Program-made: the position numbers and the translations under genes
Source of the DNA: a bacterium
Lineage (GTDB): Bacteria > SAR324 > XYD2-FULL-50-16
Assembly (NCBI GenBank): GCA_018829445.1
Contig: JAHJTV010000087.1
Span: forward strand, 124,001 to 188,000
Direction: 5' to 3'
Length of the DNA: 64,000 bases
In this document: piece by piece, positions 17,559-27,085 of the stretch
Layout: every line of letters starts with the position of its first letter
Position numbering within the stretch: the first letter of the stretch is position 1
Notes under the pieces: model-generated
What the model saw: the letters and a program-made list of their open reading frames with translations, nothing else
Databases searched by the model: none
Told to the model about the DNA's origin: nothing

Positions 17559-20500
17559 TTATGATATCTTAAGATTCCTCTCACCCAGGTTGCCATACCG
17601 ATGGTAGGTATGGCAGATGCTCTGATTTAACAGATATTGCAGCAATTCTATTCTCCCCTCCATCAATACCGGAGTACAGGAGATATAAAATCCGATTTTT
17701 GCAGCAGCCTCAAAAACGGCCTGCGGCACACGATCAAAATCAGCATACCTGATTCTTGCAACCGCTGGCATTCTCTTGATCAGATCCTCATCGCTTTCAA
17801 AAACCAGTTTTTGCCCCTGTAACAATCTCGCACCTTCCCGGCCCCGCAAAAACCTAAGCACTTCATTATCAAACCCGGTCGGTATGCTGACAATAATTTT
17901 GTTTTTTGTCACCAGGGTTGCAACAATTCTTGCCAGACATTCAAACAGGGAATCGGTTTCATGAACCCTCACAACTATTGTTCCCAATGGTAAATAACGT
18001 AAAATATTATCCTGTCCTCTTAGGTTAAAATAGTCATTCTCTTTGGAGAACTCATTTTCAAAATGAAAAAGGTAACTCTTAAGAGCCCGGACCGTCTTTT
18101 CGATTTCCGGGTTTGACCCACTGAATTTATTCCAGCGCGTTTTAATTTTCCACTCAGCCAACAGACGTATCATTCGGTTTTCCTCTTTCAGGGTACCGGT
18201 TATCGGTACTGAAAGGTCTCCAAAGCTCATGAATTGAGCAGTATAGTTGGGAGACCCGGCTTTAATACCTGCACCCAGGGCGGATTTTTTCATCCCTCCA
18301 AACGGCTGTCTGAGAGTTATAGCGCCGGTTGTTCCCCGGTTGATGTATAGGTTTCCGGCTTCGATTCCCTTTTTCCAGATTTCGATCTCCCTGGGATCAA
18401 GGCTTTCAATTCCGGATGTCAGGCCATATCCTGTTTGATTGGTCAATTCAATTGCCTGTTCCAGGTTTTCCGCACACATAACAGCCAGTACCGGTCCGAA
18501 AAACTCAGTCATATGGGTAAAACTTCCGGGAGAGACATCCCATTTAATCCCCGGCGACCAGATATAGGGATTGCCATCGACGATTTCCGGTTTCAAAGCC
18601 CATGACTCACCCGGTTCCAGACTTGTTAAAGCAGTTTTAAGATCACTTTCCGGAGGTTTGATCAATGGACCCATTTTATTTTGGAATTGCCAAGCACCAC
18701 CGGTGCTGAAACTTCTGGCCGTATCAATCAGCTGTCGCTTGAAATTCTCATCCTCATAAACCTCTTTCTCCAGTATCAGAAGAGAAGTAGCACTGCACTT
18801 CTGGCCAGCATTACCGAAAGCGGAGTAAACAACATTCTTTATTGCCTGGTCTCTGTCAGACATGGCTGTGACAATGGTGGCGTTTTTTCCTCCGGTTTCC
18901 GCAGCCAGCAGCAATCCCGGTTTCTGTTCCAGCATCTTCATTCCGGTATCGGTACCACCGGTCAAGATTACAAAATCGATGTCGGGATGTTCAACAAGTC
19001 TGGTTCCCACTTTCGAACCCGGGCATGGCAAAAACTGCAGAACCGTTTTCGGTACGCCCGCTTTCCAGAAGCACTTGCACAATTCCCAGGCTACCAGAAC
19101 AGAATCGGAAGCAGGTTTGAATATCACCGTGTTGCCCGCTGCCAGGGATGCAACTATACCACCACAGGGAATGGCGATGGGAAAATTCCAGGGTGAGATC
19201 ACCACTCCGACTCCTTTGCCCCTTCCCTTAACGGTTTTAATATCAAGGAATTGTTTGACGGTGTAGGGATAATACTCGGCAAAATCGATCGCCTCTGAAA
19301 CTTCAACATCCGCTTCTGTAAAAAGCTTTCCGGTATTGGCAGCCGCAGTTCCGATCAAATCTCCTCTGCCCTTTCTAAGTTCCATGGCAACTTTTGAAAG
19401 GATACCATGACGCTGCTCATGCGACAGCGAGCGCCAGCCGTCAGTATCGTCTTTGGCTGTGGTCACAGCTTTTAAAACATCCTCTTCATTTCCCAATCTG
19501 AACCTGGAAACAACAACCTTGTTTTGAATCTGTGAGGGATCAAAGGACTCCTTTACGTCCCTGTTATCAAAAACTTCCTTTCCCCCAACTATTATGGGGA
19601 TCTCAATGGGATTATCCCCCGGTTTTCTCATCCATTTTTCCCTGATCTGCTCCGACCACTTACGATTTACGGTAGAAGACCAGTCCGTATCCGGTTCATT
19701 GACAAATTCATTTTCAAAAAACGTCCCCATTTTTTCGGGAAAGCTCTCCTGTAAACGGTTCTGAGTTCTATTGGGAGATTCGCTGATCCGGTTTATTTTT
19801 TCGCATGATTCATAAAACTGGTTCTTCAGGAATTCCCACTCTTTACTTCCCAGCTTTAGGCCGGGAGCATATCTCAAGAAGTTATCCGGTGCCGTGTTTT
19901 CGTCAAGACGTCTGATAAGATAGGCGATGGCATTTATGAATTGGTCTTTACCCGCCACCGGTGCGTAGAGGAGAACATCCCCCGTGTTTTCAGTGATGGC
20001 CCTGCGGATATGATCCGCCATTCCTTCCAGCATTTCAAAATCGATATGTGGCAGAACATTATAATGCTGCCCGACCTGGTAAGCAAACGCCAGTTCGAAA
20101 AGATTGTGAGATGCAATACCCAGATTGACAACTTTGGCATGTTCAGGTCTCATCCCATACAACACCATTTTTTTGTAATTGGCATCAACATCAGTTTTTA
20201 CATCGTAGGTCGCCAATGGCCAGTTATTGATTTCGGAATCCACCATCTCCATTTCCATGTTGGCACCTTTTACAATCCGTATTTTAATAGGACTGCCACC
20301 GGCTTTCACGCGGGAAATTGCCCATTCGGTCAGTTGTTTTTGAATCCCATGGGAATCGGGCAGATAAGCCTGTAAAACAATACCTGCCTTGTGAAACTTA
20401 AATTCTTCCTGATCCAGCGTCTCAATAAAGGCGGCTGTCGTTATTTCCAGGTCCCTGTACTCTTCCATGTCCAGATTTATAAACTTGGGTACCTTTTCTC

Positions 20501-21170
20501 CATTCCGCCTGACAAAGGTATTGTTCATGGCAGTTCTGTAAAGCATGGAAAGTCGATCTTTCAATACGGCGACAGTATGCCGGAATGCCAGAGGTTGAAT
20601 CTGGGAATAAATAGTCGAAATCTTAACGGAGATATACTCAATTTCAGGCTTCTGCAGATCTTTGATATAGGTTTCCAGACGTACTTTCGATTCCTCTTCT
20701 CCTAAAACCGCTTCCCCCAAATGATTTACGTTCATCCTCACTCCCTGGTTTTTTCTCTTCTTCAAATGGGAGAACAGAGGCGCTGACTCGCCGGGAAGAA
20801 TCGCCTGCTTACTGAAATCACGCATCTTTTTTACAACCTGGGGAACTGATAGATCCGCAAACGACTGTCCGAATCTCAAAAAGATACCAACCAGCGCCTT
20901 CTCCCAACTGGTAAAAAACTCGGGGACCTTGTTTTTCTTTAAGGTAAAGATAATCTGATCGGCAATACGCCGGTTATTGCTTGAGCGAAACGCCTGATCG
21001 ATCATCTTGGTCAGTACAACCTTATCGATGGGATGACGAAGCAGACTCGCCATCTGTTTCTGGAAGATCTTCTCCTTCTTCTCTATCAACTGATCCGCTC
21101 TTTGCTGCCAGAACTCGGCCAGCTCGGCGGCCTTCTCGATTATCTCTTTAATCTCCAGCTCACTCATCAT
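17559..21170 (-). CDS. putA: bifunctional proline dehydrogenase / L-glutamate gamma-semialdehyde dehydrogenase
   Basis: Oxidises proline to glutamate in two linked steps. The 1203-residue protein has an arm/PRODH (FAD barrel) region at about 1-480 and an aldehyde dehydrogenase domain at about 530-1010. In the latter, Glu758 (AAETGGKN) and Cys791 (NAGQKC) are the general base and nucleophile, with the normal spacing. A C-terminal ALDH-superfamily-like extension runs from about 1030 to 1203. There is no ribbon-helix-helix DNA-binding domain at the N-terminus, so it is not an autorepressor of the E. coli type. Two adjacent ATGs follow GGAG; the second (21167) is equally possible. A palindrome upstream and the adjacent FadR-type gene suggest external regulation. 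Confidence 0.95.
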   Translation of the reverse strand: MMSELEIKEIIEKAAELAEFWQQRADQLIEKKEKIFQKQMASLLRHPIDKVVLTKMIDQAFRSSNNRRIADQIIFTLKKNKVPEFFTSWEKALVGIFLRFGQSFADLSVPQVVKKMRDFSKQAILPGESAPLFSHLKKRKNQGVRMNVNHLGEAVLGEEESKVRLETYIKDLQKPEIEYISVKISTIYSQIQPLAFRHTVAVLKDRLSMLYRTAMNNTFVRRNGEKVPKFINLDMEEYRDLEITTAAFIETLDQEEFKFHKAGIVLQAYLPDSHGIQKQLTEWAISRVKAGGSPIKIRIVKGANMEMEMVDSEINNWPLATYDVKTDVDANYKKMVLYGMRPEHAKVVNLGIASHNLFELAFAYQVGQHYNVLPHIDFEMLEGMADHIRRAITENTGDVLLYAPVAGKDQFINAIAYLIRRLDENTAPDNFLRYAPGLKLGSKEWEFLKNQFYESCEKINRISESPNRTQNRLQESFPEKMGTFFENEFVNEPDTDWSSTVNRKWSEQIREKWMRKPGDNPIEIPIIVGGKEVFDNRDVKESFDPSQIQNKVVVSRFRLGNEEDVLKAVTTAKDDTDGWRSLSHEQRHGILSKVAMELRKGRGDLIGTAAANTGKLFTEADVEVSEAIDFAEYYPYTVKQFLDIKTVKGRGKGVGVVISPWNFPIAIPCGGIVASLAAGNTVIFKPASDSVLVAWELCKCFWKAGVPKTVLQFLPCPGSKVGTRLVEHPDIDFVILTGGTDTGMKMLEQKPGLLLAAETGGKNATIVTAMSDRDQAIKNVVYSAFGNAGQKCSATSLLILEKEVYEDENFKRQLIDTARSFSTGGAWQFQNKMGPLIKPPESDLKTALTSLEPGESWALKPEIVDGNPYIWSPGIKWDVSPGSFTHMTEFFGPVLAVMCAENLEQAIELTNQTGYGLTSGIESLDPREIEIWKKGIEAGNLYINRGTTGAITLRQPFGGMKKSALGAGIKAGSPNYTAQFMSFGDLSVPITGTLKEENRMIRLLAEWKIKTRWNKFSGSNPEIEKTVRALKSYLFHFENEFSKENDYFNLRGQDNILRYLPLGTIVVRVHETDSLFECLARIVATLVTKNKIIVSIPTGFDNEVLRFLRGREGARLLQGQKLVFESDEDLIKRMPAVARIRYADFDRVPQAVFEAAAKIGFYISCTPVLMEGRIELLQYLLNQSICHTYHRYGNLGERNLKIS

Positions 21171-21195
21171 TTAACTCCATACTGGTTAATGTTTA

Positions 21196-21212
21196 TAATG
21201 GTTAAACCATTA
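21196..21212. promoter_or_regulatory. FadR/GntR-type operator before putA
   Basis: A perfect 17-bp palindrome with core TGGT-TAA-ACCA, 26 bp upstream of the putA ATG. The TGGT-N3-ACCA layout is the known consensus shape for FadR-subfamily regulators, and such a regulator is encoded next door. Binding is inferred. Confidence 0.7.
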
Positions 21213-21408
21213 AGGAATGAATTATCCTATAAGATTTTGCATGATAGCTAACAGTGGCTCAAGAAAAAGAGAACCCATGCTGTGATATCTGCATCAAATT
21301 CTGATGGACCGCAATCACCAAGGATTTCGGTTAAAGGCCGGAGTGGCAATCAGTTCAGACTTAGAGATACTCACTCATTTCAAAATTGTGCTACAGACCG
21401 GCTAAATT

Positions 21409-22131
21409 CTACTTGATTTTTTGTTCCATATGCCTGCTGAACCTGATCACATGCCCTCGAGCCAAGTCACCGGCTTCTGCTTCCTGCTTGTTGATGACGG
21501 CATTCACCAGGTTGCTCAGATCCCGGTAGTTCTCCTCCAATTCACTGCTACCTACGACCAGAAACTTGTCATAATAGCGATCGATATTATCGTGAATGGT
21601 TTCAACAATAAATTTGTACATGGGATTGCGAGAAACAACAGCGAGGGCAATATGGATTTTTTCGTCAACCCTGACAAAATCCTTCCAATGGGACACTCCC
21701 TTCTTGTAAAATTTCTCTGCTGATTTCTGCAATTTTGCCAGTTCTTTGATGTCCGCTTCCGTCACTCTTTTAGCGGCCAGGGAAGCAACGATCCCTTCCA
21801 CTCCCTCCCTGAACTCTGTCAGGTGTTCCAATGAAACCGTTTGCGACCTGACCAGAAGAGCCAGGGTTTCACTCATCTGCTCCCAGGTCGCTTCCTTAAC
21901 AATGGCTCCGCCATTCACTCCCAGTCTGATTTCTATTAACCCCTTCTGCTCCAGAATCCGCAGAGCTTCTCTCAGAGTCCCCCTGCTGGTTCCAAGCATT
22001 TCGCCCAATTCCCTTTCCGATGGAAGCTTGTCTCCCGGCTTAATCTTCCCTTCCAGGATTACATCCTGTATCTGTTCGACAACATCTTGAAAAATCCTGT
22101 TTTGCTTTGCTTTCCTGAACAATTGTGTCAT
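21409..22131 (-). CDS. FadR-subfamily GntR transcriptional regulator
   Basis: A 240-residue repressor-type regulator. The N-terminal winged helix-turn-helix carries the GntR signature (IKPGDKLPSERELGEMLGTS, then RGTLREALRILEQKG). The C-terminal all-helical FCD domain (about 90-235) has the Asp/His metal- or ligand-binding pattern (DEKIHIAL, later H in GHVIRFSRHM). The ATG at 22131 with GGGA upstream is preferred; the longer reading to 22230 would start at TTG and add a polar tail foreign to the family. It lies between putA and the Xaa-Pro peptidase gene, with palindromes before putA and between itself and the peptidase. It probably senses proline or a related metabolite. Confidence 0.88.
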   Translation of the reverse strand: MTQLFRKAKQNRIFQDVVEQIQDVILEGKIKPGDKLPSERELGEMLGTSRGTLREALRILEQKGLIEIRLGVNGGAIVKEATWEQMSETLALLVRSQTVSLEHLTEFREGVEGIVASLAAKRVTEADIKELAKLQKSAEKFYKKGVSHWKDFVRVDEKIHIALAVVSRNPMYKFIVETIHDNIDRYYDKFLVVGSSELEENYRDLSNLVNAVINKQEAEAGDLARGHVIRFSRHMEQKIK

Positions 22132-22306
22132 GTGACTATCCCGGTTTTCAGGTTCCGAAGTTGAATCCTTGGATTGGTGTTGAGATCCACTTCGGATGAA
22201 ATTATTATCCTTTTCAAGATAAATCAACAATCTGACTGAAGATTATCGTCTGTTTCAAGCATCATAAGAAATAAAAAGAGGTTTGGAAATCCAAAATTAA
22301 TTATAA

Positions 22307-22317
22307 TGGTTAGACCA
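22307..22317. promoter_or_regulatory. second FadR/GntR-type operator
   Basis: TGGT-TAG-ACCA, sharing the surrounding aatggtta.accat context with the site before putA. It lies 176 bp upstream of the regulator's ATG and about 360 bp before the divergent peptidase gene, so it may serve autoregulation, the peptidase, or both. Inferred. Confidence 0.6.
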
Positions 22318-22418
22318 ATCAAGAAATTATCGCAGGTAATATTTCAACTCGTCAAGAGTAATTAGTCGGATAAATCCATCTGAAAATAAAAAAACGTACG
22401 GTCTACCATTCTGGAGTC

Positions 22419-22628
22419 TCAGCTCCACAGTTTCCATGCCGTTTCCAATTGTGAGCAAAATTGGGGGACATCCGGTTTATTAATCACAACATTGATGTAA
22501 AGTGTTGCCTGGTCGTCAACAAAGTCGTTAATATGGTGATTAATGAAATGAATCACCATATTATTTTCAAAGCCGATGACCGGCGATTTGATGCCCTTTA
22601 AAAACGGTTGCACGCAAATAAAATTCAA
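22419..22628 (-). other. possible small hypothetical ORF
   Basis: A 69-codon frame with reasonable amino-acid composition, in the divergent intergenic region between the regulator and peptidase genes. It has no ribosome site and no recognised family. It could be a gene remnant or noncoding. The rest of the 22132-22678 interval holds only the operator. Confidence 0.2.
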
Positions 22629-22678
22629 ATCCGGTATAATTCTGATTTAATAAACCATAACCCAAATGGAATCCAGTG

Positions 22679-24058
22679 ATGTTTAAGAAAGAGATCTATT
22701 GCAACAGGCGAAATCAATTGAAGAGCCTGCTCCAATCCGGAGTGATTCTGTTAATCGGTAACAAAGAAGTCCCGTTTAACGGTCCGGATAACCCTTACCC
22801 ATTCAGACAGGACAGTACATTCCTGTATTACGCGGGAATTGATCGCCCTGGCTTAGCCTTGGTTATCGACCTGGATACCGGCGAGGAAATTCTTTTCGGA
22901 GAGGAAAAAACCGAGGAACAAGTTATCTGGAGCGGGAATTCTTTATCAATTGGTGAATTAGCTGATAGATCAGGCATCAAACAATCAAAATCCTACTCCG
23001 ATCTGGCAGGTATTGTTCAAAAGATGGAAAAATCTAACCGGAAATGTCACCTTTTAGCTCCTTATCAGGCTGAAGTTAAATTGGAATTAATGCATCTGTT
23101 TGATTTTAAACCCGATCAAATATCGGGAAAAGTTTCAATGGAATTAACAAAGGCGGTAATTCAGCAGCGGTTGATCAAAGATGAATTTGAAATAAGGGAG
23201 ATGGAATCAGCAGCCAATATTGCTCATAAAATGCACACAACAGCAATGATTATGGCAATGCCGGGAGCCGTTGAAAGAGATATTAAAGGTGTCATTGAAG
23301 GAATTGCGTCATCCATGGGAGGAACAGTATCCTTTCAACCAATTGTAAGTATACGAGGTGAAATACTTCATAATAATAGATGTTTAAATACACTGGAAAA
23401 AGGGAAAATGCTGGTTATCGATGCAGGCGCCGAAAGTGCCATGCATTATGCAAGTGATATCACTCGTTCAATTCCAGTGGGTCGGTCTTTTTCCAGAATG
23501 CAAAAGAATATCTACGAGATTGTCTTAAAAGCAAACCAGCAGGCGATAGAACAGGCCGGGCCCGGCGTATCCTTTCTTAATCTACATCAAATGGCATCTC
23601 TTACTATTTGCAGAGGACTAAAAGAGTTGGGACTCATGAAAGGAAACGAACAGGAAGCAGTTGCCGCAGGAGCCCACGCCTTGTTTTTCCCTCATGGATT
23701 GGGGCACCTACTGGGATTGGATATTCATGACATGGATGCTTTGGGCGAAGATCTTGTGGGATATGGTGAGGAACAGCCAAGAAGTGAACAGTTCGGATTA
23801 AAGAACCTCAGATTAGCAAGAAAACTGAGACCTGGTTTTACGGTTACCATTGAACCGGGAATATATTTTATCCCCTCCTTGATCGATAGCTGGAAAAAGG
23901 AGAAGAGATTTGATTCGTTCATCAACTATGAACAAGTTGTTCATTATGAAGGACTAGGCGGGATTCGCATCGAAGACAATATCCTGATCACGGAAAATGG
24001 CAGTCGTACATTGGGTAAACCGATTCCTAAAACTATCAATGAGATCGAATCCTACTAA
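22679..24058 (+). CDS. M24B-family Xaa-Pro aminopeptidase/dipeptidase
   Basis: A pita-bread metallopeptidase of 459 residues that cleaves Xaa-Pro bonds, releasing proline-containing products. The N-terminal creatinase-like AMP_N domain spans about 1-150. The catalytic domain has metal ligands Asp248 (VIDAGAE), Asp260 (ASDITRS), His in FFPHGLGH, Glu in TIEPGIYF and Glu in GGIRIEDN. Asp-Asp spacing is 12 rather than the common 11. The ATG at 22679 has GGA 9 nt before it; a GTG three bases earlier is the alternative. With putA and the FadR-type regulator alongside, it plausibly feeds peptide-derived proline to PutA. Confidence 0.92.
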   Translation: MFKKEIYCNRRNQLKSLLQSGVILLIGNKEVPFNGPDNPYPFRQDSTFLYYAGIDRPGLALVIDLDTGEEILFGEEKTEEQVIWSGNSLSIGELADRSGIKQSKSYSDLAGIVQKMEKSNRKCHLLAPYQAEVKLELMHLFDFKPDQISGKVSMELTKAVIQQRLIKDEFEIREMESAANIAHKMHTTAMIMAMPGAVERDIKGVIEGIASSMGGTVSFQPIVSIRGEILHNNRCLNTLEKGKMLVIDAGAESAMHYASDITRSIPVGRSFSRMQKNIYEIVLKANQQAIEQAGPGVSFLNLHQMASLTICRGLKELGLMKGNEQEAVAAGAHALFFPHGLGHLLGLDIHDMDALGEDLVGYGEEQPRSEQFGLKNLRLARKLRPGFTVTIEPGIYFIPSLIDSWKKEKRFDSFINYEQVVHYEGLGGIRIEDNILITENGSRTLGKPIPKTINEIESY

Positions 24059-24794
24059 ATAGCATACGTAGTCTGAGGCGCTCTAATGCCCCACAGACCA
24101 TCCTGCTGTAAAGCTTGATTATATAGACAGTCCATCATAACATGATCGATTGTTCATCTTTTTCTGGTGCTTATAATCACAGATTTTGAAATGAATATTG
24201 TCAGATTCTGGTTGATTTTTTATGCCATTTTCCCTAGGATGAAGGCCTGATTCGACCAAAATGCTATCTAATTGTCTGTTTTTAAACTTAAATCAAGCGA
24301 ATACAGCGAAACCTCAAACAAATCCTCTCATAGAATTATTCAGACAGGCAATATTGATCAACTATTGCGGTTTTAGCAGATCCTATTCCTTCAGAGAAAT
24401 TTGGATAAAGGAACTTGAAAAAAAGAAGTTGAGTCAATATAAACGGTAAAATGATCTTTGAAGTGTTTGTTGTGGAAACTAAATTTGGTCAGATTGACTA
24501 AAAAAAAATGGATATTGTCTTGTTACAGCATTAAAGATGCGTTAACTTAGAAGTCAAAGTTAACTTTAACTAGTTGATTTTATGATGCTCAATTTTGATG
24601 AAGATCACAAAATCTCTAAAAATTCGATTATTTGTCAATATCTTACGATAAAGAAAACCATGCCATTGACAGTGGTTTTTTGAACTCGTAGTGTTGTAGA
24701 TATCCATTTCCCATTCGTCCGTCGTTCATTTTTAGATGATATGTAAAGCAGGTCTTTTCTTGATTCTAAAACAAAAATATCAACGGAGCTAAAA
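24059..24794. other. 736-bp intergenic region before the Tol operon
   Basis: No supported gene; a 62-codon plus-strand frame at 24261 has no ribosome site or family. It is AT-rich and should contain the promoter of the Tol-Pal operon. I could not assign -35/-10 elements with confidence. Confidence 0.5.
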
Positions 24795-25832
24795 ATGAAA
24801 AAAAGTATTATTGCCATTCTAACCTTTTTATTTCTAGCATCTTGTGCTCAGCAAGTTTCTCAAAAAGGAAAAGTAGTTTATCTTGATGAACTGGATAGAC
24901 AAAAAACCCTGAAAGAAGATCAAAGAAACGAAAATGCTAAAATCGTTGAAGAGTATAAAAAGAAACAGGTCATTCTTACCCAAATTGAGGTAGAAGACAA
25001 AGCTGAACAGAAGAAACTAATCAAAAAGCAGAAAGATATTGCCATGAAATCCGCTCAACTGGAAAAAGAGATTGAGGAAAAAATCGGATTTAAATCTGCT
25101 GAAATTATAAAAGAAAATGAAAATGTAAAGGAATTGCTGGCAATGGATTTGTCGGCCGAAGATCTGGAGAGGAGATTAGTTGAAGAATCCGATTTATCGC
25201 CAGAGGATATCAAAGAGGTCGTTGAAACTTACAAGCTGCAGAAGATGATTGCTTCTACCCAGTCGGAAGAGGAATTAACCAAAATTCTGCAAGAAAAAAC
25301 CGAACTGAAAGACGATGAGATCAAGCGAATAGTAGCGATTAAGAAGCAAGTACTTGAAAAAGAAAAAGAACTGCGTTACGAAACTATTAAGAAGATTCAT
25401 GATCGACTGGTTCGAAATCGCCAATTGAACATTGACAGGGTTTTCTGTGCAGCAGCGTCTAAACTGGATGAATTGGTCTTAACGCCGGTGTTTTATCCCT
25501 TTGATGTTCATGTGATTGAAAAAGATGCTTCCACACGCTTATTCAATGACTTTGACTTGATTGCCAGTGAGTTAACCAAATATCCTGACATGATGCTTCA
25601 ATTGGAAGGGAGTTGCGATTATAAAGGATCTAACAAGTACAATAAAGCCCTGGGAGACAGAAGATGGAGCGGTGTTTTACCACTTCTGACCAGCTTGGGA
25701 TATGCCCAGAATTACATTCGTGGAATTAGCAAAGGCGAAGAGTGCCCCGTTCCCAAACTTGAAAGTGATGATGACGAGAAATGGAGAGCGAGAAATAGAA
25801 GAACTGATTTTATTTGGGTATTAAAAAATTAA
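24795..25832 (+). CDS. Pal/OmpA-like peptidoglycan-associated lipoprotein with coiled coil
   Basis: First gene of the Tol cluster. The lipoprotein signal peptide has lipobox LASC (Cys near residue 17). Residues about 30-210 are Lys/Glu-rich and predicted to form a long coiled coil, unusual for Pal, which normally has only a short linker. The last 110 residues resemble an OmpA/Pal peptidoglycan-binding domain: LEGSCDYKGSNKYNKALGDRR, then GxE...P and RARNRRTDF at the end. At 345 residues it is about twice the usual Pal length. It would anchor the outer membrane to the wall and bind TolB. The next gene, tolQ, follows a terminator-like hairpin. Confidence 0.8.
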   Translation: MKKSIIAILTFLFLASCAQQVSQKGKVVYLDELDRQKTLKEDQRNENAKIVEEYKKKQVILTQIEVEDKAEQKKLIKKQKDIAMKSAQLEKEIEEKIGFKSAEIIKENENVKELLAMDLSAEDLERRLVEESDLSPEDIKEVVETYKLQKMIASTQSEEELTKILQEKTELKDDEIKRIVAIKKQVLEKEKELRYETIKKIHDRLVRNRQLNIDRVFCAAASKLDELVLTPVFYPFDVHVIEKDASTRLFNDFDLIASELTKYPDMMLQLEGSCDYKGSNKYNKALGDRRWSGVLPLLTSLGYAQNYIRGISKGEECPVPKLESDDDEKWRARNRRTDFIWVLKN

Positions 25833-25858
25833 TAAAATTATAATTGCAACAATCATTT

Positions 25859-25892
25859 AAAGGGTTAGGAGGCTGTTTCTTAACCCTTTTTT
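25859..25892 (+). terminator. terminator/attenuator between the Pal-like gene and tolQ
   Basis: The stem aaagggtta / taacccttt has a 13-nt loop followed by TTT, 27 bp after the Pal-like stop and just before tolQ. A partial terminator here would give more lipoprotein than TolQRAB transcript. Confidence 0.6.
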
Positions 25893-25906
25893 AACTACAG
25901 TGGTTC

Positions 25907-26659
25907 ATGAGTTTTAACGTCATATTAGACGCCTTGTATGTTTCAGGGCCTGTTGCCGCTTTTGTGTTTATTGTTCTCATCATCATGTCAATTTTAAGTT
26001 GGGGATTGATCATCGCAACAGCTATCTATTTTAAAAGATTGGCAAATTTGGATGAAAAATTTCTTCAGGAGTTTGAGAAATCATCCAAACCGATCGATCT
26101 CTATAAAGACGGTATTGCTTCAGATCTCAACAGTGAAAAACTTTCCGGCGTTAGAGCCATTTTTTCTGGAATCTACAAGGAAGTCGTCCATGTTGAGCAA
26201 CGGGTTAAGGGACTGAACTTTGTTGATCCAAAAATGCAAAATCTCAAATCCAATTTTGACGAGGTTATCCAACGAACCATTGAAAAGGTTACCAGCAAAG
26301 AGAACAACAAACGAGAGAGATATTTTAGTTTTTTTGCCACAACCAGTAATGTTGCTCCTTTTATAGGGCTTTTGGGAACCGTAATCGGAATCATTGACGC
26401 CTTTGCTGAGATCGGGAGGATTGGCAGTGCGGATCTCGGTTTTGTAGCGCCCGCCATCTCCGAAGCATTGGTAGCAACTGCCTTGGGCTTGTTTGTAGCA
26501 ATTCCGGCTTCCATTGCTTTTAATTATTTTAAAGCCAAGAGTTTCAGATTTAAAGAAACCTTCGATCATTTTGCCCTGGATCTTCTAAATCACATTCAGC
26601 AGCAGTATTTCATTTTCGATCATACAACAGAAGTATCTGCTGCTGAAAGAGTGGGCTAA
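25907..26659 (+). CDS. tolQ: TolQ, MotA/TolQ/ExbB proton channel family
   Basis: An inner-membrane stator subunit of the Tol energy-transducing complex, 250 residues. One N-terminal helix (about 13-38), a long cytoplasmic loop, and two C-terminal helices (about 140-165 and 180-205). The conserved family stretch is FIGLLGTVIGIIDAFAEIG followed by ISEALVATALGLFVAIPA. It sits directly before tolR with a 6-bp gap, and translation is probably coupled. Together with TolR and TolA it uses the proton gradient to draw in the outer membrane at division. Confidence 0.93.
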   Translation: MSFNVILDALYVSGPVAAFVFIVLIIMSILSWGLIIATAIYFKRLANLDEKFLQEFEKSSKPIDLYKDGIASDLNSEKLSGVRAIFSGIYKEVVHVEQRVKGLNFVDPKMQNLKSNFDEVIQRTIEKVTSKENNKRERYFSFFATTSNVAPFIGLLGTVIGIIDAFAEIGRIGSADLGFVAPAISEALVATALGLFVAIPASIAFNYFKAKSFRFKETFDHFALDLLNHIQQQYFIFDHTTEVSAAERVG

Positions 26660-26665
26660 ACGGCT

Positions 26666-27085
26666 ATGGCTATTAAATCGGATAATGATTCCTTTTTAAC
26701 GGAGATAAACGTCACACCTTTTGTTGATGTGTTGCTTGTTTTACTGATAATCTTTATGATTACCGCCCCGGTTATGACACGTTCAGTTGGGGTGAATCTG
26801 CCAAAGACCAAGCTTTTAAACGAAGAGGAGAAAGAGAAGGTCAGACAAACTGAATCCGTTGTAATCGGTTTGGATAAAGACAACCAGATTATTTTCGAGA
26901 AAAAACAATATTCGGTTGGACGCTTTTTCGAAATCTACAAGAATTTAATTAAAGGAAGAAGTATAGAGAAAGCTTATATTCAGGCTGATAAAACGACTTC
27001 TTACGATAATGTGTTGCAGCTAATGGTGTTTTTAAAAAATCAGGGACATGAAAATATCGGACTTGTATTCGACCAAAATGAGTAG
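26666..27085 (+). CDS. tolR: TolR, ExbD/TolR family
   Basis: A 139-residue bitopic protein. The single transmembrane helix (about 17-38) contains the conserved proton-relay Asp in NVTPFVDVLLVLLIIFMIT. The periplasmic domain follows, with a typical C-terminal VLQLMVFLKNQGHENIGLV. Its stop codon overlaps the tolA start (ATG at 27078), as in many tol operons. Confidence 0.93.
   Translation: MAIKSDNDSFLTEINVTPFVDVLLVLLIIFMITAPVMTRSVGVNLPKTKLLNEEEKEKVRQTESVVIGLDKDNQIIFEKKQYSVGRFFEIYKNLIKGRSIEKAYIQADKTTSYDNVLQLMVFLKNQGHENIGLVFDQNE

Noticed and set aside
24261..24449. A 62-codon plus-strand frame before the Tol operon
   Set aside because: No start signals or homology; AT-rich noncoding DNA gives such frames by chance.
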